A stretch of DNA of 35,225 bases from the NCBI GenBank assembly GCA_050289385.1, contig JBNKFQ010000096.1, positions 1 through 35,225 on the forward strand, given 5' to 3'. Positions 24,567-33,740 of the stretch are shown one piece after another (position 1 is the first letter of the stretch; each line of letters opens with the position of its first letter). Source of the stretch: JBNKFQ01 sp050289385. Its GTDB lineage: Bacteria; Pseudomonadota; Gammaproteobacteria; Pseudomonadales; Porticoccaceae. The position numbers and the translations under genes were made by a program. The notes below the pieces were generated by a model. It did not search any database. It was given only the letters and a program-made list of their open reading frames with translations, and had not been told where the DNA came from.

Positions 24567-27278
24567 TCAATTCAACGGAACGTCAAAGGGATTGTTGTAA
24601 TACTGGCCGCCAATATCGAGCCATTCTGACAAAAGACGCAATTCTGCGGCATCCAGATAACCCTGATGGCTGCCTCCATCGTTAAATCTGGAAAAAAAAC
24701 GCGGACTCGCCAGCGCACCGCCAACCGACATGCTGGCCGCTACAGTAATTGGCACCATGACCGGAATCGGATTGCCGTTGACGTCAAGAATCAGTTCACC
24801 GTTGTCATCTGTCAAAAACAGAGGGTCGCCATTGCCATCAGTCGCTTGCACCATACGATCTTGCAGTGCGTTGTTCACCAGTTCCTGTTCATTGTCGTTA
24901 AATAAAAGCTCGCGGTAAGACGTCAGTTGGTCGGGCTCGTCGGTCGATGGTGTGTTGCGCAAATCCAGCTGCCCCGCCGGAATTTGAGCCATGCCATTGT
25001 TGTCCTGAATGTTGTGACAGGTAATGCAGGTGTTATCTGTTTGTAAAGTAATGCCATCTGCGGCGAAGATACGACGATCCCGTTCCCACAATGGTTGAAT
25101 ATGGGTTTCGTAATTTATAACGATACGGCAGTTACTGTTCCAGTCAGCCTGACAGGCCAGGGTAGTGGGTGCTGCCGTTACCAGGTCAACATAGCGGTAG
25201 TTCAGGTCCGGGTCTTTGGCACGCACTGTCGGGTCAGTCCAGTAGTCGCTGAATTCGATATCGACAGTGGGTTCAGGTACGCCGTTGATGCGGCTGAATG
25301 TTTCTGCCATGGTTTCACCCATGTCGGCAAACAGGGCGGGTTCGGTATTGGGGAAGGGCAGGCCGGTGGTTGCAGCGCCGTTGTTGACAGAAGGTGCCTC
25401 GGCATCCGGTCGACCGTGCGGCAGATTGCTATTGGCCGTGTGGCAGCCATTGCATTCGCGCTCTTCACCTGGCATCAGTTGCAGCCAATTGTTGTGGCGA
25501 CCGCCGAGCCGACGACCGTTGCTATCCAGTACAGATAAGGCAAATGGGATATTGGCCGGTACTTTTACTTTTACCGACCCGTCGGGTTCGATCGGGGTAT
25601 AGCCGATAATTTCGCGCATTAGCTGGCTTGTGCTGCGACCAAAGGCCGAGTTGTCCAGGTCCACCAGGTCGTCGTCCGGAATCGGCACGGCTTTTACAAT
25701 ACGAAGAAATCGGGCGGGGCGTTGGTCCGCGCTGGTTTGCGCCGGGTCTGACAACACGGTAATCCCGGAGCTACTGCTGTCTGCACCGTCCAGATCATAA
25801 ACACTGCGAATGTGCAGCGTGCCAACATTTTCATTTGCCAGGTCTATGTCGGTATCCAGGCCTGGTGTTGCATCCGGAATATGGGTGGGCAGTGGGCGGG
25901 GTTCCAGAGCCACAATGTCGGTAAACATTCTGCCCTCTTCGCCTGTGACAATGGGCAGCTGTGATTGGTTTGACAGGTCATAACTCCAGATACCGTATAG
26001 CGGTGGTGCTTCGACGATATTGGCGATGGCCAGATTGTCGTCGGTGCAGGCGAGAATGTCGCCGGTATTCGGATCTTGCAGGCGACATTGGCTCCAGCTC
26101 ACCAGTAGCCGATTGGTGCCATCGTGCAAAGGGTATGCCGCGCTGAAATGTCCATGGGGTGATGCGGTTCCATCGGTAAACACTGTGCCAAACGCCGCTG
26201 ATTTATGTCCGGTTTCGCTGCTGCCCGCATTGTTGAATACGGGCTGGTTTTTTTCCGTAAAGCCGGTGGTGTCTGCCAGTACGATATCTCCACCCAGTTG
26301 CTCGCTGACCTGTGGTCTCAGGGCTACCAGAATCTGACCGTCGGGCATTTCTCGTGGTTGTAAAAAGCGCGACTCCATATTGTTGGTGTCATCACTGTTA
26401 ATACCTGTATTTTGACTGTGGTAGCCGTAAACAAAACGCAGGTTGCTGCCGTCAGGATGAATTTTGTAAAGACTGATGCTGTTGTTGCCGGCGGCGTTGT
26501 CCCAGCGGCTGAATAAAATATCACCGCTTTCCAGCAGTGTGGGGTGCAGGTCGTGGCTTTGGTTAAAAGACAACTGACGAATATTGGTGCCGTCGCTATC
26601 CATAACATGCAAAACAAAGGCTGGCTGATTGCGGTCCTCATCCATTCCCGAATACTGCGGTTTACCTTCGTCAAGCAATGTGGCGCGGGTTTGACGTTGC
26701 CGCGTTGAAGAGAAAATGATGCGTCCGTCGGCCAGATAATGGGGGCCCACATCCTGACCTGCATCGGCGGTGATATCCGAACTTATAATGCGTCTCAGGT
26801 TGCGGGTGGCCAGCTCGTATTCCCATATATTCCATGTCGGCTGTTCATCGTCGTCCACATTTGGAATTTCCGGAGCACGTAGAGCGAACAACAATTTTTC
26901 GCCGTCGTACGATGCTTCCAGGTCTTTCACATCGTACAGTTCCCCTTCGGGAAACATGTTGGCGGTAGCGATGACGGCAGGTGCTTCGGGTGAGGCACGT
27001 TCGCGAACAATCAGTTCTGCGCCGGGGTTAAAGGCTGCAGGTTGCAAGGCGTCGTCAGGTATTCGGTCACCCTGGTTGTTAACAGGTAAGGGACGGTTGA
27101 TATATGCGATTGGCAAGTCAAGTACCACCGGGTCTGGAGCCTGACCACCATTTTCGCCGCTGCCTCCACCACAGCCAGCGAGAGCGAGAACACACAAACC
27201 CGGAGCCAGGTAACGTTTTGGCCTCAATGCCAGTGCTGTAGACGAATTGTCAACAGATCCTGAATACCTTGTGCTCAT
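24567..27278 (-). CDS. HzsA-related di-heme c-type cytochrome lipoprotein
   Basis: 903 residues. A lipobox LAGC (Cys36) is followed by Gly/Ser linkers. Residues ~100-480 form a WD40/PD40-like beta-propeller (LEASYDGEKLLFALRAP, DIITAD-type and DGRIIFSSTRQ blades). Two heme-attachment motifs lie at CNGCH (residues 609-613) and CITCH (751-755). The C-terminus has LDAAELRLLSEWLDIGGQYY, a cytochrome-like end. The layout resembles hydrazine synthase subunit A relatives. This is not evidence for hydrazine synthesis, since the hzsB/C genes are absent. It is the first gene of the operon. ATG 27278 lacks a strong ribosome-binding site. Confidence 0.85.
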   Translation of the reverse strand: MSTRYSGSVDNSSTALALRPKRYLAPGLCVLALAGCGGGSGENGGQAPDPVVLDLPIAYINRPLPVNNQGDRIPDDALQPAAFNPGAELIVRERASPEAPAVIATANMFPEGELYDVKDLEASYDGEKLLFALRAPEIPNVDDDEQPTWNIWEYELATRNLRRIISSDITADAGQDVGPHYLADGRIIFSSTRQRQTRATLLDEGKPQYSGMDEDRNQPAFVLHVMDSDGTNIRQLSFNQSHDLHPTLLESGDILFSRWDNAAGNNSISLYKIHPDGSNLRFVYGYHSQNTGINSDDTNNMESRFLQPREMPDGQILVALRPQVSEQLGGDIVLADTTGFTEKNQPVFNNAGSSETGHKSAAFGTVFTDGTASPHGHFSAAYPLHDGTNRLLVSWSQCRLQDPNTGDILACTDDNLAIANIVEAPPLYGIWSYDLSNQSQLPIVTGEEGRMFTDIVALEPRPLPTHIPDATPGLDTDIDLANENVGTLHIRSVYDLDGADSSSSGITVLSDPAQTSADQRPARFLRIVKAVPIPDDDLVDLDNSAFGRSTSQLMREIIGYTPIEPDGSVKVKVPANIPFALSVLDSNGRRLGGRHNNWLQLMPGEERECNGCHTANSNLPHGRPDAEAPSVNNGAATTGLPFPNTEPALFADMGETMAETFSRINGVPEPTVDIEFSDYWTDPTVRAKDPDLNYRYVDLVTAAPTTLACQADWNSNCRIVINYETHIQPLWERDRRIFAADGITLQTDNTCITCHNIQDNNGMAQIPAGQLDLRNTPSTDEPDQLTSYRELLFNDNEQELVNNALQDRMVQATDGNGDPLFLTDDNGELILDVNGNPIPVMVPITVAASMSVGGALASPRFFSRFNDGGSHQGYLDAAELRLLSEWLDIGGQYYNNPFDVPLN

Positions 27279-27648
27279 ATTTTTTTGTTGCCCCGCATTA
27301 TTCGGATCACTTTTTTGTGATCCAGTCGCCGCAGAAAGTGGACCAGTGTCAAAATTGACTGGCAGAAATTCTGTATTATTTTCTGCGGCTATTTTTTGCG
27401 GTATCTTGTGGGAATACCGTGCTGTTGATCACGTTTGAATCAGAAAGCAATTTTCAGCCATCTCTTTACAGTGAAACCCTTGCTGGATTGAACCTTGTGA
27501 TAGTTCGATTTTTTTGCTGAATGTCGCGTCTTCTTTCAATTCTGAGATAAACATCTCGCTGTAACAGATAACCCGATGATTTTTTCCGCCATGAGGGGCC
27601 GTTATCATGCGATCGGGACGAGGATAAGTTTGAACAAGGGAATTAAAA
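27279..27648. promoter_or_regulatory. Divergent intergenic region with serial hairpins
   Basis: 370 bases separate the two cytochrome operons. It holds GGATCAC-TTTTTT-GTGATCC (27304-27323), a perfect 10-bp repeat GCCGCAGAAA/TTTCTGCGGC (27328-27337, 27380-27389) enclosing GTCAAAATTGAC (27348-27359) and CAGAAATTCTG (27363-27373), and CGGTAT/ATACCG (27399-27419). On the plus strand the 10-bp repeat is followed by ATTTTTT, like a terminator or attenuator. No confident promoter was assigned. Confidence 0.65.
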
Positions 27649-28866
27649 ATGGGATACGGAAGAATTTTGCCGTTGATCACGATGATATGTCTGTTGTTAT
27701 CAGGTGGCCCCATTAATGCAGGCACTCGCGAGCAAGCAAAACGTATTCACGACCGTTTGGCCGGAGTGCCGCCGTCAGAGCAAACGCTCAACACCATGCA
27801 AACCTTGCTGGACTCTGGTTCTGCAAACGATGCCCTCAATGCGGCATTGATGGCGACAGAACACGATGCTTTCTACAATGTTACCCTGAAAAATTTTGCG
27901 GCAGCCTGGACCAACAGGGACCAAAGTGTCTTTGTGCCACTTAATGATTACATTGCGACCGTTATTGGTGTGGTGCGTGACGAGCTGGATTTTCGGCAAG
28001 TACTGTACGGCGATATTATTTATACAGGTGATGACGCGTTGGGTTTGCCCGCCTATGCAAACAACAATAACCTGCATTACGAGGCGATGGAAAATCAGGG
28101 CATTAACCTGAAAAGCGGACTGGTTCAGCGTGTGCAGTCTTCGATTACAGGGTTGCCGACCAATGCAGCGGCAGGTGTGCTAACAACTCGTGCCGGCGCG
28201 CAAGCTTTTTTTATTGCCGGCACCAATCGTGCGATGTTGCGGTTTGCGCTGTTAAATTACCTCGGCAAGGATCTGGAGCAACTGCACGACATTACACGTT
28301 CCCCCGACCGTATTCGCCAGGATGTCTCTCGCAGTCCGGGTGGTGACAGCCGTGTTTTTCTCAATAACTGTGTTGGTTGTCACAGTGGCATGGACCCGAT
28401 GGCACAGGCATTTGCATATTATAATTTTAATTACGATGTGGCCAATGATCCGGAAGGGCTTAACGGTCAACTGGAATATAACGATGTTGGTGAAACTGAT
28501 CCGGTAACCGGCACTCGAGTAAACGCCAAATACCATATTAACAGCAATAATTTTAAATACGGGTTCGTAACACCCGACGATCGCTGGGATAACTACTGGC
28601 GTTCCGGCGTAAACAGTTTGCTGGGGTGGGATGCGACACTCAAAGGCAGTGGCAATGGTGCCAGGTCACTCGGACAGGAACTGGCGCATAGTCGAGCATT
28701 TGCTGAATTTCAGGTAATAAAAATATTTCGTGCGGTGTGCTTGCGGGAGCCTCAAGACAATATTGACCGCACTCAGGTAGCTACATTCACAGATTCATTT
28801 ATTACCAATAACTACAACTTGAAACGAGCCTTTGCCGAAGTAGGGCTTTATTGTAAAGGGAATTAA
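27649..28866 (+). CDS. Exported mono-heme CXXCH protein
   Basis: 405 residues. Signal peptide LITMICLLLSGGPINA|GTRE. A single heme motif CVGCH is at residues 241-245, followed by SGMDPMAQAFAYYNFNYD, which recalls the heme region of planctomycetal DUF1588-type cytochrome proteins (CxxCHxxxDP). The C-terminal part (SLGQELAHSRAFAEFQVIK, FRAVCLREPQ) is similar in style to the helical end of DUF1585. I assign the family by analogy only. AAGGGA precedes the ATG. It is the first gene of the plus-strand operon; a 42-base gap leads to the LamG gene. Confidence 0.8.
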   Translation: MGYGRILPLITMICLLLSGGPINAGTREQAKRIHDRLAGVPPSEQTLNTMQTLLDSGSANDALNAALMATEHDAFYNVTLKNFAAAWTNRDQSVFVPLNDYIATVIGVVRDELDFRQVLYGDIIYTGDDALGLPAYANNNNLHYEAMENQGINLKSGLVQRVQSSITGLPTNAAAGVLTTRAGAQAFFIAGTNRAMLRFALLNYLGKDLEQLHDITRSPDRIRQDVSRSPGGDSRVFLNNCVGCHSGMDPMAQAFAYYNFNYDVANDPEGLNGQLEYNDVGETDPVTGTRVNAKYHINSNNFKYGFVTPDDRWDNYWRSGVNSLLGWDATLKGSGNGARSLGQELAHSRAFAEFQVIKIFRAVCLREPQDNIDRTQVATFTDSFITNNYNLKRAFAEVGLYCKGN

Positions 28867-28908
28867 ACGCGTGGTTAAAAATATTATATTTTTCAGGTTG
28901 TTTGTCCG

Positions 28909-31431
28909 ATGCTAATAGCTCTTGTCAATAAAACTGGTCGTGTTCTGTCAGTTGGTCGATGTCAAAGGCAAATCATTGCTGGCAATAAAAAAAAGTGTCT
29001 GGCACTGTTGTTGATCTTAACCGGTTGCAGTGGTGGCAGCGGTTCAGATACGCAGGTTTTACCGAATACCAATACGAGCGGTGGTAGTGGTCAAGAGGTC
29101 CAGTATAATGGACCTGCGCCGCAAACCGCCGATGTGCAGAGTTTTAAAATTAACGTTTGGGATAATCTGGTCGAAGACAATCGCTGCGGCGGTTGTCATG
29201 GTGCTGGCGGGCAAACACCGCAATTTGTGCGCAGTGATGATATCAATCTCGCTTACAACGCCGCAAATACTATTGTCGATCTTGGCAATCCGGCCAATTC
29301 ACAAATGGTAACCAAAGTGGCGGGTGGTCATAATTGCTGGTTGAGCAGCGATGCAGCGTGTGCCGATATTATTCAGGGGTATATTACCGATTGGGCCAGT
29401 GATTCTGTCGGCGGCACTGCCAATGTTGTGGCTCTGACAGCGCCGCCACTCAAGGAGGTAGGCAACAGTAAAACCTTTCCGGTGGACAGCAGCGACTTTG
29501 CCAACACGGTATACCCCCTTTTGCAAACGTATTGTTCCGGTTGTCACAGCGAGGATGCTCCCACCCCCCAACAACCGTATTTTGCCGCCAGTGATGTCGA
29601 TGTCGCTTACGCCGCAGCAAAGAGCAAGATAGATCTGGACAGCCCGAATAACTCGCGTCTGGTTTTGAGGCTGAGAAACGAATTTCACAATTGCTGGGAT
29701 GATTGCCAGAGCAATGCAAATACCATGCAAGCGGCGATTGAGGCGTTTGCCAACAACATTCCGTTAACCACTGTCGATCCGCAACTGGTATTGAGTAAGG
29801 CGCTGAGTTTGTTTGACGGTGTGGTGGCAAGCAGCGGTGGGCGCCACGAAGCGAATGTGATTGCAGAATACCAGTTCAAGGCGGGGTCGGGATTTACTGC
29901 ATTTGATACCAGCGGTGTAAACCCGGCGCTCGATTTGACGATCAGTGGCGATGTTGAATGGATCGGTGGCTGGGGCATTCGCATTAATAACGGCAAGGCG
30001 CAAGGCAGTACCAGCGCCAGCCGAAAAATATACGATTTGATCACCGGAACCGGTGAGTACAGTATCGAAGCATGGGTGGCGCCGGCAAATGTCACTCAGG
30101 AAGGACCCGCCGGGATTGTCAGTTATTCCGGTGGCACCACCTTGCGCAATTTCACACTGGGACAGACGCTGTATAACTACGATTTTTTCAATCGAAATTC
30201 CAACGCCGATGCCAATGGCAGCCCCGCGCTGTCGACCCCCGATGCCGACGAAGTTTTGCAGGCGACCCTGCAGCATGTGGTTGCCACTTATAGTCCAGCC
30301 GATGGACGGCGCTTGTACGTCAATGGCGAATTTATCGGGAATGCCGATCTGACGGGTGGTAGCTCGCTGACCAACTGGGACGATACGTTTGCCTTTGTAT
30401 TGGGTAATGAAGTTTCAGGTGATCGTTTGTGGCGCGGTGTGTTTCGAATGGTAGCGATACACAATCGAGTGCTTACCGATCAGCAGATACGCGACAACTT
30501 TAATGTGGGAGTGGGCGAAAAATATTTTCTGCTGTTCAGTGTCAGCCACCTGATATCTGTACCCGACAGTTATATCGTGTTTGAGGTGAGCCAGTTTGAT
30601 AATTACGGTTACTTATTTAACTCACCATTTTTTATCAGTCTGGACAGTAGTGCAACACTCGAAAATATTGCGGTAAAAGGCATGCGTATCGGTATGAATG
30701 GTCGTGAAGTCACGGTAGGGCAGGCTTACCGGAATCTCGATACCAGTATCACCAGTACCAATGACACCGGCAGTGGGCAGACCTTATCGAATCTGGGCAC
30801 GGTAATCGCATTGGACAAGGGGCCTGAAGCCGATGAGTTTTTCCTTACATTTGAGCAATTGGGCAGCCATACCCATGTCAGTCTGGAGCCGATTCCACCA
30901 GTGCCGGCTTTACCTGCGGATTTGCCGCCACAGTCTGAGATTGGTCTGCGCACGTTTGATGAAATAAATGCCACGATGATGGCAGTCACCGGTGTCAGTT
31001 CTGTTCAGAGCGATGTGCTGGCGACGTTTCTCACGGTCAAACAACAGCTGCCTAGTGTCGAAAATATTGAGGGATTTATTTCCGCTCATCAAATGGGTGT
31101 CACGCAATTGGCCATTGAATACTGTAACGCCCTGGTGGATGACATCAATTTGCGCGCCGCGTACTTTCCGGGATTTGATTTTACTGCTACACCGGATATT
31201 GCATTTTCGACCATCAACAACCGCGATCTCATCATAGATCCGCTGTTGGCGCGAATGGTTGGCTCGGGCCTGGATACTCAGCCCGATGATATGGATATTG
31301 GAATTGAACTAAACAATTTGCTCGACACCACAACGACCTGTGGCAGCAGTTGTCCCGCCGGACATACCGCCACCGTGGTGAAGGCGGTGTGTTCAGCCGT
31401 GCTGGGTAGCGCCGCGCTGCTGGTCCAGTAA
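28909..31431 (+). CDS. LamG lipoprotein with two tandem mono-heme domains
   Basis: 840 residues. A lipobox LTGC (Cys40) follows a long basic N-region. Two ~115-residue repeats each contain CXXCH (CGGCH, residues 93-97; CSGCH, 209-213), then a DI/DV-x-AYxAA stretch, a PxNS-containing helix and a conserved HNCW. A LamG/concanavalin-like domain follows at ~residues 315-550 (YSIEAWVAPANVTQEGPAGI, RRLYVNGEFIG, HNRVLTDQQIRDNF). The C-terminal ~290 residues are unrecognised. The LamG part suggests glycan or surface binding, the hemes electron transfer. Confidence 0.85.
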   Translation: MLIALVNKTGRVLSVGRCQRQIIAGNKKKCLALLLILTGCSGGSGSDTQVLPNTNTSGGSGQEVQYNGPAPQTADVQSFKINVWDNLVEDNRCGGCHGAGGQTPQFVRSDDINLAYNAANTIVDLGNPANSQMVTKVAGGHNCWLSSDAACADIIQGYITDWASDSVGGTANVVALTAPPLKEVGNSKTFPVDSSDFANTVYPLLQTYCSGCHSEDAPTPQQPYFAASDVDVAYAAAKSKIDLDSPNNSRLVLRLRNEFHNCWDDCQSNANTMQAAIEAFANNIPLTTVDPQLVLSKALSLFDGVVASSGGRHEANVIAEYQFKAGSGFTAFDTSGVNPALDLTISGDVEWIGGWGIRINNGKAQGSTSASRKIYDLITGTGEYSIEAWVAPANVTQEGPAGIVSYSGGTTLRNFTLGQTLYNYDFFNRNSNADANGSPALSTPDADEVLQATLQHVVATYSPADGRRLYVNGEFIGNADLTGGSSLTNWDDTFAFVLGNEVSGDRLWRGVFRMVAIHNRVLTDQQIRDNFNVGVGEKYFLLFSVSHLISVPDSYIVFEVSQFDNYGYLFNSPFFISLDSSATLENIAVKGMRIGMNGREVTVGQAYRNLDTSITSTNDTGSGQTLSNLGTVIALDKGPEADEFFLTFEQLGSHTHVSLEPIPPVPALPADLPPQSEIGLRTFDEINATMMAVTGVSSVQSDVLATFLTVKQQLPSVENIEGFISAHQMGVTQLAIEYCNALVDDINLRAAYFPGFDFTATPDIAFSTINNRDLIIDPLLARMVGSGLDTQPDDMDIGIELNNLLDTTTTCGSSCPAGHTATVVKAVCSAVLGSAALLVQ

Positions 31432-31457
31432 AACAGGCCCTAATATAAAACCCTGTT
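31432..31457. repeat. Short inverted repeat AACAGG-N14-CCTGTT between operon genes
   Basis: It lies in the 57-base gap before the Tat-protein gene. Its left part (AACAGGCCCTAATATAAAA) is close to the right end of the MITE-like element plus flank (AACAGGCCCTGGTATAAAA, around 15870), which could be coincidence. There is no T-run. Confidence 0.3.
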
Positions 31458-31488
31458 AAAACCAGGCACTAAAAACCAGGAAATTGCC

Positions 31489-33096
31489 ATGCCCAGATCG
31501 CGAAAACCCTTGCATCCTGACGAGCCTTTGTTGCATCTCGATCACTCACGTCCATATACGCGAAGAGAGTTTTTGGGGCGGGGTATTTGCGCCGGTGTTG
31601 GCACCGTGCTTGGCGGTTCAATATTGAGTCTGTTTGCCAATCCGCGCACGGCTCAGGCGAGCCTGTCGTCCGATCTGGAAGTGCTCAAGGCAAGTTGTGG
31701 TATCGCTGTGCAGGGGGCGGGAAAAATTCCCTTTATCTGTTTTGACCTTGCCGGTGGCGCCAATATAGCCGGTTCCAATGTTTTGGTGGGCAAGCAAGGC
31801 GGCCAGTTTGATTTTTTGACGACGGCTGGTTACAGCCGGCTCGGCTTGCCCGGCGATATGATACCTTCCGTTGTTAACCCGCAAACCGGGGTCAGTGATT
31901 TTATCAACACGGATCTGGGATTGGCATTTCATAGCGACAGCGCATTTTTGCGTGGTATTCAGGATAAACTCGGTGCGGGCGTGGCAACCAATATTAACGG
32001 CGCGGTCATTCCTGCGCGGTCTGAAAATGATACCGGCAACAATCCTCACAATCCCATGTATGGCATTAATCGGGTGGGCGCCGACGGGTCGTTGCTCACC
32101 TTGATTGGTTCGCGAAACAGCGAGTCCGGGGGCAATTCACTGGCGCCCATGTCTATGGTTAACAAGGGGGTGCGCCCCACCAAGGTGGATCGTCCCTCCG
32201 ATGTAACCGGTCTGGTCGATGTGGGAGATCTGGTGGGCTTGTTGAGCCAGGCCGATGCCGTCGCCGTAATGGAATCAATACAGCGTATCAGCGACGCCAA
32301 AATGAACAAGGTGCATACCGGGTTGACTATCGACGCTGTTATTAAAGACCTGGTGCGTTGCGGATACGTAAAAAGTGCGGATCTGGCCGATCGCTTTGGC
32401 GATCCGGCAGCACTTGACCCCGATGACCGCAATTCTGCCAATCCCGTTATTGTCAGTGATAATGGTGGAATATTTTCGCAAGCGGAATTTGACAGCGACA
32501 GTGAATTTCGCAAAACCGCGTCTGTGATGAAGCTGGTTATAAACGGTTTTGCCGGAGCCGGCACCATTACCATGGGTGGTTACGATTACCACACCGGTGA
32601 CAGAGCGACCGGAGAGCGCCGTGACCTGCGTGCGGGGCGTTGCATGGGTGCGTGCCTTGAATACGCCGCGAGAACAGGCGTGCCTTTAATGCTTTATGTA
32701 TTCAGCGATGGCTCGGTGTTCAGCAACGGTACTGTTGACAGTTCGGTTGACGGGCGTGGGAAAGGGGTATGGACCGGCGACAATCAGCAAACCGCAGCAT
32801 CGTTTTTTCTGGTGTATAACCCCGGTGGTCGCCCGTCTCTTGTCGGGGCGACAACGGAATTGCAGGCGCGCCACCAGCAGATCGGTTTTATGCGTGGCGA
32901 CGGGTCCGTCGAAACTGCGGCGACGCCGGCCGCCAACAATGTTAATTTGCTGGTGGAAACTCTGGTCCTCAATTATCTGGCCCTGCATGGTGAGCAGGGT
33001 CAGTTTGCCAGCTTTTTCCCAAATCATGGTCTTGGCAACGCCGCCCTGATGGATAGCCTGACAGCGTTTGAGCCAATTGTCAGTGGCACCATATAA
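31489..33096 (+). CDS. Tat-exported DUF1501-like protein
   Basis: 535 residues. A twin-arginine signal (TRREFLGRG, then ICAGVGTVLGGSILSLF, cut near AQA) implies folded export, often with a bound cofactor or metal. The C-terminal half has GYDYHTGDRATGERRDL, GVPLMLYVFSDGSVFSNG and a late NYLALHGEQGQF, reminiscent of DUF1501 proteins that pair with planctomycetal cytochromes. I am not sure of the family. AGGAAA precedes the ATG. It is the last gene of the plus-strand operon. Confidence 0.75.
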   Translation: MPRSRKPLHPDEPLLHLDHSRPYTRREFLGRGICAGVGTVLGGSILSLFANPRTAQASLSSDLEVLKASCGIAVQGAGKIPFICFDLAGGANIAGSNVLVGKQGGQFDFLTTAGYSRLGLPGDMIPSVVNPQTGVSDFINTDLGLAFHSDSAFLRGIQDKLGAGVATNINGAVIPARSENDTGNNPHNPMYGINRVGADGSLLTLIGSRNSESGGNSLAPMSMVNKGVRPTKVDRPSDVTGLVDVGDLVGLLSQADAVAVMESIQRISDAKMNKVHTGLTIDAVIKDLVRCGYVKSADLADRFGDPAALDPDDRNSANPVIVSDNGGIFSQAEFDSDSEFRKTASVMKLVINGFAGAGTITMGGYDYHTGDRATGERRDLRAGRCMGACLEYAARTGVPLMLYVFSDGSVFSNGTVDSSVDGRGKGVWTGDNQQTAASFFLVYNPGGRPSLVGATTELQARHQQIGFMRGDGSVETAATPAANNVNLLVETLVLNYLALHGEQGQFASFFPNHGLGNAALMDSLTAFEPIVSGTI

Positions 33097-33740
33097 CAGA
33101 GTGCAGGTTGTGCGCCAGTAAGGCGTACGACGCAGCAGGTCATTTCGTGCTGCCGCCGCAGTGTGGTGGCGGTAGATACAGCTTTTGACCGAGATTTCCC
33201 GTTGCACGCAACCTGTGTATTGCCGAACCCTGTTTTATGCACGTAAGGACATTTTGCGATATATCTTTTGAGGGCGTATACTCTCGCCCGCCAACGGGTT
33301 TGCGGAGCTACCTAAAGCCATAAAATCTGCTTTTGAGTGGCATTTTGCTGTACTTGAAGCACAATAATTTGACTTTTAGTGAACGTCGTTAACCCTCCCG
33401 GTTTTCATGAGCCCACTCACTTTCCGGCGTGTCTTCGGAAAGGGGAGCTTGTAAAAATAACGAATTGAGAGCCTGTAACGTTGAGAGCAAGAAAGGGATT
33501 TCCACCATTCACAGAGAAAGATATCCGTTGGGGGTTTCGGTCGTGCCAGTTGTTAATGGTTATGCCCAATGGTACGGAAATGGCTTTGTCAGACACTTGC
33601 TCATCCAGACTCCTCCGAATAGCAAATGAATCGTGGCCTGCTCTGGCAGCTAGGTATTCCGAAGAAAAGAAAACAACAGCGGACGTGTAGTTTCCTTTCA
33701 ACAAATTCCGGCTCATCTGATTGCGCGCTCTTTGCGACGT
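33097..33740. other. Gene-poor interval with hairpins and an orphan promoter
   Basis: 640 bases without a confident gene. Hairpins: GCAGCA/TGCTGC (33132-33153), CCGCC/GGCGG (33153-33172), GGGCG/CGCCC (33272-33289) and CTTTCCG/CGGAAAG (33420-33442). None has a clean T-run. Short ORFs exist on both strands (33429-33629 plus, 33417-33716 minus, 99 codons), but neither has a recognised domain or good ribosome-binding site. The minus ORF product contains INNWHDRNPQRISFSVNGG, which looks like translated repeat DNA, but I cannot place it. Confidence 0.55.
33254..33282 (+). promoter_or_regulatory. Orphan sigma70-like promoter
   Basis: TTGCGA (33254-33259), a 17-base spacer and TATACT (33277-33282), pointing right. 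The nearest confident gene downstream is on the opposite strand, so the transcript may be a small RNA. The -10 overlaps the loop of a GGGCG/CGCCC inverted repeat. Confidence 0.45.

Noticed and set aside
24567..27278. True hydrazine synthase subunit
   Set aside because: Only the HzsA-like architecture is present; no hzsB/hzsC or other anammox genes lie nearby and the neighbours are outer-membrane and thioredoxin genes.
33417..33716. 99-codon minus-strand ORF
   Set aside because: No recognised domain, no good ribosome-binding site, and an overlapping plus-strand frame of similar quality; kept only as a note in the gap entry.
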